Origin: Halicephalobus mephisto
Taxonomy: Eukaryota; Nematoda; Chromadorea; Rhabditida; Panagrolaimidae
Reading direction: 5' to 3'
Length of the DNA stretch: 53,589 bases
Assembly: GCA_009193035.1 (NCBI GenBank)
Contig: SWDT01000155.1
Location: forward strand, 1 to 53,589
The notes under the pieces were generated by a model, which had not been told where the DNA came from, did not search any database, and saw only the letters and a list, made by a program, of their open reading frames with translations. Every line of letters begins with the position of its first letter. Position 1 is the first letter of the stretch. The position numbers and the translations under genes are program-made. Below are positions 1-11,080 of the stretch, piece by piece.

Positions 1-209
1 AGTTTAATTTTTAGTCCAAAGTTAATTTCTTCAGATATTATCGATTCAAATTTTTAAATTAAGATAATCTTAAATTAGTGACAATGTTCTTTCCAGAAAT
101 TTGGATTTTTTATTTGTCAATGCATTATTGATAGTTTCATAGTAAACTATTTACATTTTACTTAATCCTAGTCATTCCCATAGCATTTGATTTCCACCGC
201 GACGTACTG

Positions 210-1576
210 TCATACCTTCTGGAAGTTTAGTGACTTCAGACAAGAATTGAACTGTGCTTTTCGTTTTAACAGTAGTCTTTCCATGATGGCTCTTCTCAAT
301 TCCTTTTGGGTCACGAGGAAGATGACGATGTTGACAATACCTTAAGTTAAATACCACAGTAATCTAAGTTCAGTAAACCAAACCTTTATTGAGATTCATC
401 ACATAGATGGCAAAACCACTCGTGCTTGAGTTCATCAGGAGGTAGATGTCGGGGGCAACGAACAAGAAGAGCTGATTGAGGGTTATAAGCAAAAAGTGAT
501 CATTAGTTTCTTCCTTTTTACGGACGAGAGAGCATTGGGATCAGACCTTGACGGGTTGATTAACTGAAAACCAGCTTCATTAACTACATTATTGTAACCT
601 ACAGTATCCACTAAAATGTGATTCCTGCTTTTTTTAATTTTGAAAATTTATTTCCTCTTAAGAGTTTAGTTGTTTCTCTTTAATTACTGAGTTCAAAAGT
701 TCCAAGGTCAAATGTTTTAAATCTTCAAAAATTAAATTATAAATAAAGTTTACCTGATAGATCTTGTAGGCTATAATGATGTAAAGCAGAACTCCCACCA
801 ATGTGGCTATTATTCTGATTCCTCTGAGGATATAAAATATGAATTTAGGAACACCTTGTTGTAATACACATAACCCATGTACCTGGAAAATGTAATTTAA
901 ATTTTTTTAGAAATTACAATCATAGAATATTTCTTTCCAAGTCCTTAAAATATTTACGAAATATTAAATTTAACAAGTCATACTGTATACCAAAGATGCA
1001 GTATCTTTTATCTTTACTGGAACTTACGTCATAAATGTCTTTGTTTATGTAATCCAAAATCCCCGCAATGATAGCCGTTGGAAGTGAACAGAGAAGTGTG
1101 ATGATAGTTAAGCAGTACCCGTAAGTAGGAGTGAATTTCAAGTACTTAATCGGAAAAGTCACAGAGATGAACCTGTCAAGGCAACTCAAGAACGACATAA
1201 TTCCAGAAGTAGGGGTGTTCACTATGAACAAAAATGTATGAAATACTAAAAAGCACTCCCATCGAGAATACGCTTCAACGTCTACAAGCCAAAGTAATTA
1301 TATGTAAACTTACAGTAACCTACATTTATCGGGTCCATAGTAAATTTGTAGCCTTCTGATACCGGCGAGGAAGTACATCAGTCCAAACAAGGTGTCATAG
1401 ATCATGAACCCGGCGAAGATTATGTATTCCTTCTGTTGTCGTAGATTCTTGGAGGTGTAGATGAGCAGAGCAAAAAGGCCATTCAAAATCATTAAAGCTG
1501 CCCCTTCAATCACGTAGACATACAGTGAGACATGGTCTATGGACTTTGCAACTAAAGTGCTGGATCCATTAGGCAT
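210..1576 (-). pseudogene. Serpentine chemoreceptor (srsx-like 7TM GPCR), copy 1, frameshifted
   Basis: Five exons can be read on the minus strand: 1324-1576, 1028-1281, 754-882, 384-563 and 210-340. The start MPNGSSTLVAKS lies 4 bases behind a TTTACAGTTC spliced-leader-like acceptor. Exon 1 carries TM1 and TM2, exon 2 TM3 with LSCLDRFISVTFPIKY (the DRY-equivalent of rhodopsin-like nematode receptors) and TM4, exon 3 TM5, exon 4 TM6, exon 5 TM7 and the tail. Phases of exons 1-3 are consistent. Exon 4 lacks 10 nt found in copy 2, just after a KRKKLM segment, which shifts the frame into a stop. Exon 5 lacks 1 nt relative to copy 2, which changes and shortens the tail. The product would be a plasma-membrane receptor of sensory neurons. 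Family assignment to Srsx is by TM3 look only; other ser/str superfamilies are possible. The lesions could be sequencing errors, but a 10-nt loss is unlikely to be one. Confidence 0.75.
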
Positions 1577-4339
1577 CGTGAACTGTAAATTTAAATTGTC
1601 AGTAAATAATTTCTGAAAACATCTCGAAATTTAGAAAATGCACGAAAAACTCAACATTCATTTGTTAATTTCTAAAGAATGAGAAATAAACATGATAGAG
1701 ATTGCTTGGATAGTGTCTGGTTTGAGCAATTTTCGAAATTTCCCAAACACTATCCATTGGTCAACACTGCAGTTTAATAGTTGAACAGTGTTCAAGAGGT
1801 TCCAAAAATTACTCAGTAGACACTATTCATAACATTAATTGTTCCATAGTTATACATGTCACATAATTACAGATGATTTATACGAGATTTGAAGTAAGCG
1901 ATAAACTTGAAATGCAGTAAGTGAAAAAAATTGTTTTCAAAAAACTGACAATCGTGTTAAGTATCAAAGATTAAGAACGTGGTACTAGCTAAATAATTCA
2001 AATTAACATAACCATTACTCTAAAAATATCAATCAAATTTTACAACGTTTACCAAAAATAGAGATTTTGCAATATTCAAGAAATATTTCGAAAAATGTTG
2101 ACAAATAAATACGAATCGACTGTCATCAGCCAATATCCATCAAGTACAATAATTCCCCTTCTTATAGACCTTTAGCTCCAAGTTACATGTTCATTATGTC
2201 CTATTTAAAACTGGAATGTATTTTATGAAGACGAATATCAAAAAGTTTATAAAACGGGGGTTGTATATGTGAATAAAGTAATCACAAGGAGGTTCGTTTA
2301 TAAGTGCAAAAATTAGACATTTGATCTTTGATTATGTCCGTGGGGAATTTTCATCATATTTTAAAAAGTTCATTCTGAAAACAGATTGAATTACGTTCCA
2401 ATCATCAAATTTGTAGATTCAACGAAAAATGATAATGAAGAAATTTCTCAGCACTTTCATGATTGGAATTTCTTAAAAGCTTCTGGAATCTTTGGAAATC
2501 TTGCAGAAACTTAAAATTCCCAAGCATTTAGTGGAAACTTCAACATTTGAAACCAAGAATTCTCCAAGGTCCTCGGAAGTTCTAAAAATACATGTTGGGG
2601 CAATTTCGTGACAGTATTGATTTCTAATTTCTGACATTATGATCCTCAGTTACAAAAAATTACTAAAGCTTAATTCCACAATATCTAAGAAAAACAATAC
2701 AAATTTTATCACATATCCCCAGATGTACAAAAATTCATGAAATTTAACAACTAAATATCTGTAAATTAAAAACCATTCCTGAAAAACCCTCGAGAATAAA
2801 TAAACTTCCCTCCATATTTGGAAATGTATCTCAAAACTACTGTATCTCAATAACCTACATTCACGGAAATATTAAGGATTTTAAACACGTTTGGGAAAAT
2901 TCCTAATAAAGTTTTCTAAAGCTACAAAAAAACAGGAGAAAGTTTTTACATAAACTAAATCCAATAATTTTAGAAAACTTTTTTCCAACACACAACGGCA
3001 TAATTATTAAAAACAACTAGTTTTTTTCGGAATTTATTGTAATTTTGAGAAGCGATAAGTTTGACTTGGGAAATTTTTTAAAATCATTTTAGGTAGTCTT
3101 CAATTCTTCCTTATAGAACATCAAAATAAAAAAAATTGCCACCCTTAGATTTCAAAAGACATCTATAATGAGGTATTTAGACTCGTGAAATCAATTATCA
3201 GGTCAGAATTGAAAAATAGACTTTGAAAACCCACAAATTCAGAATTTAGAGTTTTGTATTTTCTTTAAATGTAATCGAATCGACTGTATTCTGCTTCTGA
3301 ATGATGTCTACTTTCTGAGACTTCCAATTTTTCTTCAGTCTTCTAAATTGCATCTTAAGAGAGATTCTGGAGTTTTCCACTCTTCTCTACTATTGCAATT
3401 CAAATACCTTACATATTAATTGTGTTTCACATGTCTGGATAACCCTGGAAGTCCTCCACATGATACAGTAAAATAAAGTACCAAGAATACATCATGTTAG
3501 AAGCATGACCGGAAAAATTGATTCCCACGGTAGTTTGAGGGAAAAATAAAAATTTTTTAGTTGCAAATCATCCAACGAGGAAGTAATGTGTACAGCATAG
3601 GGTTCCGGAGGTGTTAAATTCATTAATGATGCCATTTTTGAAGTCAAACCTCAGGATAAGTATGTATAAAGATTAGGAGTCGTATTTTTAAAAGTCGTAC
3701 ATAAGTCACTAACGAATGGTTAAATATGAAATTTCCAAGGATGAGGATTTCACAAATAATATTTTCTTCATTCTCGAATAGCTGGAAATATGTCCGTTAT
3801 TTCATCATTTTGACGCAGTTAAAATCGCTGATGTGAGATTCCGGAATGGTCTTATGAGAAAATAACACTACTTTTGAAGTATCCATATCCAAAGCTTTAC
3901 ACTTGAATATTCATCTGTGTTTTTCTAAATCTAAAAATTTTTCCTGTTTTTTCATAATCAAGTCAAAACTTCTTTTTTGAATGAATTTAGCACTACTGAA
4001 AACCCTATACTTTATTATTACATCCTTATTAGATAATTTTTCATTGAAAAGTTTTTTACTTTCTCAAAGACCGTGAGAATCAATTTTTCTGATGCTATTT
4101 CTAGTGGACAGCAATTTTAATCTTGTGCCATAGTAAGATTTGTAGAGGACTCTAACAGTTATCAAAATAGATGAAATTCAATCTGATTACATATTGCCTA
4201 GATAATAGTGCACAGAGAAGAACAACAAGCTTCAGAATTTCCTTTTAAGCCATAAATTCAGAAGTCAATGTTTCTTGTACCGCAATCTAGATGGATTTAC
4301 GCAAGAGAAAAAAGTAATAATAGACTCTTTAATGTCCCA
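1577..4339. other. Intergenic: duplicated receptor flank plus AT-rich DNA
   Basis: No gene is supported here. 1577-1830 and about 2580-2790 match 6830-7075 and about 7845-8020, so the upstream flank was duplicated together with the receptor. The sequence between is diverged. 2440-2600 is rich in TTCTGGAA/TTCTAGAA-type words. The rest is AT-rich without coding potential that I can see. Confidence 0.6.
1709..1830. repeat. GATAGTG hairpin-repeat array A (2 units)
   Basis: The first unit opens with GGATAGTGTCTGG and closes with CCAAACACTATCC, a 48-nt inverted-repeat unit. A spacer of about 30 nt containing AACACTGCAGT follows, then a second, more diverged unit ending in GACACTATTC. It is the same family as the arrays at 6960, 9679, 15340, 16350, 18840, 21150, 32985, 33985 and 45710. 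It lies upstream of receptor copy 1 and was duplicated with it. Confidence 0.85.
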
Positions 4340-4511
4340 TAATAATACTGGAGAAACGACAACCGTACATTAGTAACCCGTTAACATTTAGTCTGCAACG
4401 CCGACAGTATTCCCACTGTCTGGCACGTAGATATTTCTCTTCGAAGTCGCACGCTTTGGCTTGCTTACGCAGTAACCAGTTAAGGTGTCGATTAATGCCT
4501 AATCAAAAGTT
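4340..4511 (-). other. Isolated coding-like island (unassigned exon or gene remnant)
   Basis: Between the two receptor copies the minus strand holds an open stretch of 57 codons, with visibly higher GC than its surroundings, behind a possible acceptor CTTTTGATTAG at about 4499-4509. The reading contains WLLRKQAKACDFEEKYLRAR followed by QWEYCRRCRLNVNG and ends at TAA. Basic residues and a CxxC pair give it the look of real protein rather than random AT-rich translation. An internal GTAAGC after GGTTACTGC could be a donor. I do not recognise the family and see no partner exons. Confidence 0.25.
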
Positions 4512-4902
4512 GGAGGTTTTGAGGAATACACTTCACCCAAAAAGTGAAGTCAGTTGTTTACTATATAATTGAAATCTAAAGGTCTGAACTGCAGAACCAA
4601 GGTTTCTGACTATCCTGATTCTGAAGACTAACTCCCAACATTGACTTCAATTTTGGAATTTAGGGATTAGATTACTTTGTTCTAGATGCTTTTCGTTCAA
4701 GTTTGAAAATATATACAATTTTACGTCGGAAATGTGCAAATTGACGTAGAATGGATCTCGGTAAAATTTTTTAAGCATTACCCATCAATTAAATTTTTGA
4801 ATTAAGGTATTTCAATTTTATGATAAAATAAAGTTTTTTTAACTGTTTGAGTTTTTTATTTATCCTTATACCATTGGCGACTTCACAGTAAACGTTTACT
4901 TT
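4512..4902. other. Intergenic, AT-rich
   Basis: This is the gap downstream of receptor copy 2. I see no gene, repeat or RNA signature in it. Confidence 0.5.
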
Positions 4903-6829
4903 TTACTTAATCTTCATTATTGCCTTCAGATTCAATTTCCTTTGAGATGGTGCTCTAACGCCTTCTGGAAGTTTAGTAATTTCAGACAAGAATTGAACTG
5001 TCGCTTTTTGTTTTAACAGTAGTCTCTTCGCGATGGCTCTTCTCAAGTCCTTTTGGGTCACGAGGAAGATGACGATGTTGACAATACCTTAAGTTAAATA
5101 CCACAGTAATCTAAGTTCAGTAAACCAAACCTTTATTGAGATTCATCACATAGATGGCGAAATCATTCGTGCTTGAGTTCATCAGGAGGTAGATGTCGGG
5201 GGCAACGAACAAGAAGAGCTGATTGAGGGTTATAAGCAAAAAAGTGACGGTCATTGTCATTAGTTTCTTTCTTTTTACGGACGAGAGAGCATTGGGATCA
5301 GACCTTGACGGGTTGATTAACTGAAAACCAGCTTCATTAACTACATTATTGTAATCTATAGTATCTATTTAAAGAATAACCTTTGTTCGTGATAAAATAA
5401 AAGTTTTTTCATTTAACAATGTTTTTATTCTCTCACAAAAAAGTCATTTTGCAGTTTTATAAAAAGTAATTTGTAACTCATTTTTTGATTACGTACATAG
5501 TGGACTTTTACCCGAACAATGTTTAAGGTTCAGTGGCTAAACTCATGATTAAAGAATGAATTAAACATTGCTCATGTTAGGACTATCGTTCGAAATATGT
5601 ACTTTTAGAATAAAAATCAAAATAATTACTAATGTCGAAATCTATAAAACAGTTGACATCAGACTCAAACTAAAATCTGCAGTTTAGTCATAATGTATAG
5701 GCATATATGTCATCATTTTTACATTCACTTTGGTGGAAATTTCGAAATCAAAGCGAAATTTGTAGTCCACTTACAACATTCGGGCTGGTCTATTTAATTA
5801 TTGCTCGAAAATTCAGTTCCATTTTGATTTTGACATTAACTGCTTTATAGATTTTTCGCTTTATCAAAAACCATTCATCTCATAACAAATAGTCTTTATT
5901 TTTTTCTCATCATTAACTCGTTAGTGCCTTTTTTACTATTTAATCGAGGAGTTCAAAACTCGAAAACCAAAAATCAAAAGTTTAACATTGTCGGAAATCA
6001 AATAAAACATTACCTGATACATTTTATAAGCTATACAAACGTACAGGAGGATTCCCACCAATGTGGCTATTATTCTGATTCCTTGAGGATAAATGAAATC
6101 AGGACTCCCTTGTTGTATACACATAACCCATGCACCTGGAAAAGTACATTCGATAATGTTCTTAAATTGTATCCATAGAATATTGCTTCCCTGTTCTCAA
6201 ACTATCCTGAGAACATTAAATTTAACGATTTACATACTATGACTAAGACATAGTATCTTTACTGGAACTTACGTCATAAATATCTTTGTTCATGTAATCC
6301 AAAATCCCCGCAATGATAGCCGTTGGAAGTGACAGAGAAGTGTGATGATAGTTAAGCAGTACCCGTAAGTAGGAGTGAATTTCAAGTACTTAATCGGGAA
6401 AGTCACAGAGCTCACAGAGATGAACCTGTCAAGGCAACTCAAGAACGACATAATTCCAGAGGTAGGGGTGTTCACTATGAACAAAAGTGTATGAAATACT
6501 AAAAAGCACTCCCATCGAGAATACGCTTCAACGTCTACAAGCCAAAGTAATTATATGTAAACCTACAGTAACCTACATTTATCGGGTCCATAGTAGATTT
6601 GCAGCCTCCTGATGCCGGCGAGGAAGTACATCAACCCAAACAAAGTGTCATAGATCATGAACCCGGCAAAGATTATGTATTCCTTCTGTTGTCGTAGATT
6701 CTTAGAGGTGTAGATGAGCAGAGCGAAGAGGCCATTCAAAATCATTAAAGCTGCCCCTTCAATCACGTAGACATACAGTGAAACATGGTCTATGGACTTT
6801 GCAACTAAAGTACTGGATCCATTAGGCAT
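4903..6829 (-). pseudogene. Serpentine chemoreceptor (srsx-like 7TM GPCR), copy 2, frameshifted
   Basis: Exons on the minus strand are 6577-6829, 6273-6534, 6014-6135, 5131-5320 and 4903-5087. Exon 1 is near-identical to that of copy 1. Exon 2 carries a 9-bp in-frame duplication (reads RFISVSSVTFPIKY) and then lacks 1 nt within the codons for LLCSLPT of copy 1, shifting the frame. Exon 3 is 7 nt shorter than its counterpart (1 nt plus 6 nt), a second shift. Exons 4 and 5 are fully open and in phase: a TM6 segment with LLITLNQLFLFVAPDIYLLM, a TM7 segment with GIVNIVIFLVTQKDLRRAI, and a basic tail ending at TAA. The copy is therefore intact exactly where copy 1 is broken. Both copies use GTTTGG as the donor of intron 4 and an unusual AAG 3' splice site. 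Family assignment as for copy 1. Confidence 0.75.
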
Positions 6830-8764
6830 CGTGGACTGTAAATTTAAATTGTCAGTAAATAATTTCTGAAAACATCTCGAAGTTTAGAAAATGCACGAAA
6901 AACTCAACATTCATTTGTTAATTTCTAAACAATGAGAAATAAACATGATAGAGATTGTTCAGATAGTGTCTGGTTTGAGCAATTTTCGAAATTTCCCAAA
7001 CACTATCCATTGGTCAACACTGCAGTTTAATAGTTGAACAGTGTTCAAGAGGTTCCAAAAATTATTAAGTAGACACCATACCTACAATTTTAGCTCGTTC
7101 ACAATTATCATGCCTCAAATGCATCATTTATAATTGTATACATAAAAATTCAAGTGAAGTAAACCGTAGAGACAAAATAGGATAATGGACAAACAACATC
7201 TCAAAAACAGTTATGATAAGACTAAACATTAATGATTAAAAAATAAATTTTGATAAAAGAAATAAAATGAATATAATCATTATTGTAAGAATGTCATCCA
7301 AATTTAACAAGTTGTTATTGAAAAAAAAGATTAATTTTTAGTTGTAGTTTTCTCAACATATGTCGAAAAATAACTATAAATCAGCTGCCATCAGTCGGCA
7401 TCTACCAAATATGCCAGAATTTTTTTTTCAAAGTCACATGACTAAAACTTTCAGCTTGAATGTGCACCGTAATCTTTGTGAAAACAAATTTCAAAGATTT
7501 ATAAGTTCATAACATGACTGACGAAAACAACTACACAGGGGTTCATTTATAATAAGTGTAAAAATTTAATAATTAAACTTTGCTTAAATGTACGGGCAAT
7601 CTTTACAATTTTTAACACAATTTATTCAAAAAAATAATGTTGTTGTAATTATCAAATTTGAAAGGTTTAACTGAATTAATGATGAAAAAATGCATTTTTT
7701 TATAATTTTATTTTCCTAGAAGTTTTATTAATCTTCAGGAATCTTATAGAGGCTTCTGGAAACTCATGGAAGATTGTAGAATTTCTAAGAATTTAGTAGA
7801 AAATCCAAACTATTATCTGAAATTAGGAATTCTCAAAGATTCTAGAAATACATGTTGGGACAATTTCGTGACAGTATTGATTTCTAATTTCTGACATGAT
7901 CCTCAGTTACAAAAAATTACTAAAGCCTAATTCTACGACATCTAAGAAAAACAATACAAAGTTTATCACATATCCCCAGATGTATAAAAATTCATGAAAT
8001 TTAACAACTAAATATTTATAAAGTAATAAAATATTCTCAAAAAATTGTTGTCAAGAAATAAAATTTTAATTAAAAACACGGAAATGTCTCTTAAAACTAT
8101 TTGTCATAGTAATTTACGTCCATATGGTATTAAATGTCAAGCATTTCGAAAAAGTTCATTGTAATTTTTAAAGTTCAAAGAAGTGGGATTTTTTGCATAG
8201 ACTGAATAAATAGAAAATAACAAATGAATCTAATATTTTAAGAAACATTTTCTCAGTATACATTACTGTAATTAAATTATTGAAAATAAAGTAGCTTTTT
8301 GAAGTTTGTTACGATTTAAAAAATTGGATTTGTTTATAAATTTTTTGAAAATTAAAAATTGTTTTTAATTATTTTTAAAATTTCCGTTTTGTATTTAATT
8401 TTGAATTAAAATTGATGCAAACCGAACTACGCTGCTTTTATCACAAAAAATTAATTTAATTTTCGCTTGAATGAATTTCAAAAAACACAGAAGTAATAAG
8501 CAGTTATCCAAGTAACAATTATCGAGTATGTACGTAATCTGTCAAGTATTTTCCGTCTGGATATCTTATTTTAAAAACGCGAGAGGTGGTAGATAGCGTT
8601 ATCATTACCTTCGATTTCGAAACTTTTCTCGATAAATTATTTTTGCTTGAAATTATTTCAAAATTTTTATTGAACAAAAAATTAATAAATCGAAGTATCT
8701 TAACTCATAAATATAGAACTATACACCGTATTAAGTTCGGAATTACTACTTTTTCTCACAGAAG
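6830..8764. other. Intergenic: duplicated flank and AT-rich DNA
   Basis: 6830-7075 and 7845-8020 are the duplicated counterparts of 1577-1830 and 2580-2790. 7720-7850 is rich in TTCTGGAA-type words. I see no gene. Confidence 0.6.
6960..7078. repeat. GATAGTG hairpin-repeat array B (2 units)
   Basis: A near-identical copy of array A, carried along in the receptor duplication. The first unit is bounded by AGATAGTGTCTGG and CCAAACACTATCC. Confidence 0.85.
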
Positions 8765-9955
8765 TTAAGTGGACTTGGACTTGTCACAGGAAGGACAAAT
8801 TTCGTTCTCCATTTTGAGCACATGCAACTCAATGGAAAGATCAGCAATGGCTTTTTCGTAATTTTCAATTAGTTTTTTTTCTTCTTTTTCTTCTTCTTTC
8901 TGCCTCCGTCCACAACGGATTCGAGATATCTTAGCAGTCATGTTCTTTCGTTTTTTTTTCTGTTCTGGAACCAAATTCAGTCTAGGTCGTCCTCTCTGAA
9001 AAAATAAAATAAATTTAAAATAACTATTATTCTTTTGGATGTTTTCAGAATATTTATAAAATAAATGAAAATCTAGCACTCACCTTTCCAGTCACAATAG
9101 GAACTACTGGAAGTTTCAAGGAATCACTGGATGCTTTCCTTCTGGAAGCCGGTTTCCTTTTTGCACTCGCAGATGAGGGGGTGTTCGGATTAGAAGAATA
9201 ATTCGAAGTTGAACTTTGAACAGAATTCGGCGAAGAAATTGCGTTTTTGTAGCTCTGTTGAGATGGATAAGGAACCACAGAGCTCCAATTATGTTCCTCC
9301 AATTTGCATTGCCAACTTGGGGAATCTTGACTAGTTACAGTATTCTGTGATTCAGAGCTCAAGTAAGGACGACTATTTTCCATTTCCTCGATTTCACAAG
9401 TAACAGAGCGGTTAGCACTATAAGACGACCAAATGGAGGGAGGGTATTCATAATCATTCGGAATAATAAGGTCATTGCTATCTATTATGTCAGGATCACC
9501 CGATGTAAATTGGACAGGAATCAGTTCTTGATAAGTAAAAGGAGTGTCAAAAAAGGAATCTAAAAACTTATTTTCATAATTTAAAAATAAAAGTTATGAA
9601 ATATTAACGAAATTTGGGAAAATTATCCTATTTTAGACATTAATTTACTGAAAATCGAAATTCGGTAAAAATTGCCTAGATAGTGTCTACTTTTGGACGA
9701 TTTTCGGAGTTTCCCAGACACTATCCATGAATTAATGTTGTAGTGAGAAACTTGGATAGTGTCTGGGAAATTCCAAAAATCGTCCAAAAGCGAACACTAT
9801 CCAAAGACTAGCACTAAAGTGAGAAACTTGAATAGTGCCCAAAAAGCATTCTGAAATGGACACTATCCATGTAATTTCCACTGAATTTTAAGTTCGATAA
9901 TTCGCTTGATCGGATGTTGTCTTGAAAAGATAAACTTACGATTATTTACAAACAT
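8765..9955 (-). CDS. Basic/coiled-coil protein, bZIP-like transcription factor (240 aa)
   Basis: Three exons on the minus strand: 9940-9955 (MFVNN plus one base), 9084-9559 and 8765-8995. Donors are GTAAGTTT and GTGAGTG; acceptors TTTTTAG and TTTTTCAG. Phases agree throughout. The first half is Ser/Pro/Asn-rich and probably disordered. A basic stretch with an AT-hook-like RGRPR follows at about residue 165, then KNMTAKISRIRCGRRQ, then a coiled coil with regular heptads (L-I..Y...I..L...L..L), then EICPSCDKSKST. Spacing from SR to the first zipper Leu is 17 residues, the same as in the bZIP-like gene at 29437-30690, which also ends its zipper in I-C-S-S-C, so the two are probably paralogs. The canonical N-x7-R of bZIP domains is replaced by N-x6-R. 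The expected role is a nuclear DNA-binding regulator. Intron 1 holds hairpin array C. The tiny first exon is the least certain part. Confidence 0.65.
9679..9869. repeat. GATAGTG hairpin-repeat array C (3 units)
   Basis: Three units start at about 9679, 9757 and 9832, with a period of about 77 nt, in intron 1 of the bZIP-like gene. Unit 1 and unit 2 are also roughly reverse complements of each other. The two spacers are alike: both end in AGTGAGAAACTTG. Confidence 0.88.
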
Positions 9956-11080
9956 ATGTTTTCCTATTGGTTTAGTTTCTATAACACAGAAACAATCTTG
10001 TACAAATTCAAGAACTATTTTGAACGATGTCCAAGTTTATATAGTACTATCTTTTTTAAAGAATTATGCAATAAAAAACAATTTTTAGCGAGATTTAAAT
10101 CCATTTGTAATCGTTCGTTCTGACAGCAGTCACATTGACTGTTTTTTTTTTTATTTTAATGGTGTAATTCATTTAAGACTATTGGAGACTAGTTGTGCAA
10201 TGTCAAAAGAAAAAACGTAAGCCATTTTGATATTGCAATTGATAACTGACGGAAAGTTTCAAAGTATAAATTCCTTAAATCGAAACATCCATAACAAATA
10301 AAAAAGAAATAATTTTAATGCCGTAATTATTTCGAAATCAAGACATCATTGATAATTATTTTTTTTTAAAATTTTTTATATTCGAAAATTTACTAATTTT
10401 TAAAAAAATAATATTAATTTTTTTAGTTTTTAAATTCTCGTAGTCATCAAATTTGAAAAAAAATAAATTTTTAAAACATTTTAATACTCAAAAAAAATTT
10501 TTTTTGATGGATGATTTGTCATTGACAAAAAAAATAAAAAAATCAGAACTAGTTTTTTTTAATTTAAAAAATATAAAGAAATTAAACATTGCGGAAATAA
10601 TAATTTTAAATAAATTAGTAATTATCAAAAAATTATGTTTGTAAAATTACAAAGTTATTTTTTACAAAAAATTAAACCTGACTAATTATTCATTTTTGAA
10701 ATTGTATAAATTTATTAAAAACTAATTTGATCAGGAAAAATAATATTTAAAAAAAGTAAATTCATAAAAAATCACACCAATTTGAATTTTTAAAAATCAT
10801 AATTTTCAGATAAAAATAAATAAATTCATTATAAAGTAATTTTGAATTTTTGTTTTTGATAAAATTATTCGGGATTTTTAATCGATAATGTTTGGAAATT
10901 TAAAGGTGTCAAATTATCTAAATCATAACTCAAAGAACAATCGCGAGGCTTGGTCCTGAGCACCGACGAAGGAGTCAGAAATAAACACGTTTTTCAACTT
11001 AGAAATTAAAACCATGTAATTTTCGATTGATAAAATTTAATTTCAGACAATATCGATATATGAAATACTTTAACTACCTT
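9956..11080. other. Intergenic, very AT-rich
   Basis: 10280-10880 is extremely AT-rich. CAGTCACATTGACTG near 10128 is a short palindrome. 10935-10985 is a small GC-richer patch downstream of the PH-domain gene, possibly its 3' UTR. The open frame at 10453-10644 is poly-A/T translation and not a gene. Confidence 0.5.

Noticed and set aside
172..357. 61-codon minus frame at the start of the window
   Set aside because: It is the frameshifted reading of receptor copy 1 exon 5 running through an intron.
5924..6178. Plus-strand frame of 84 codons
   Set aside because: It is antisense to receptor copy 2 exon 3, with AT-rich composition and no start context.
10453..10644. 63-codon plus frame
   Set aside because: Almost pure Lys/Leu/Ile/Phe from A/T tracts; no splice or start signals.
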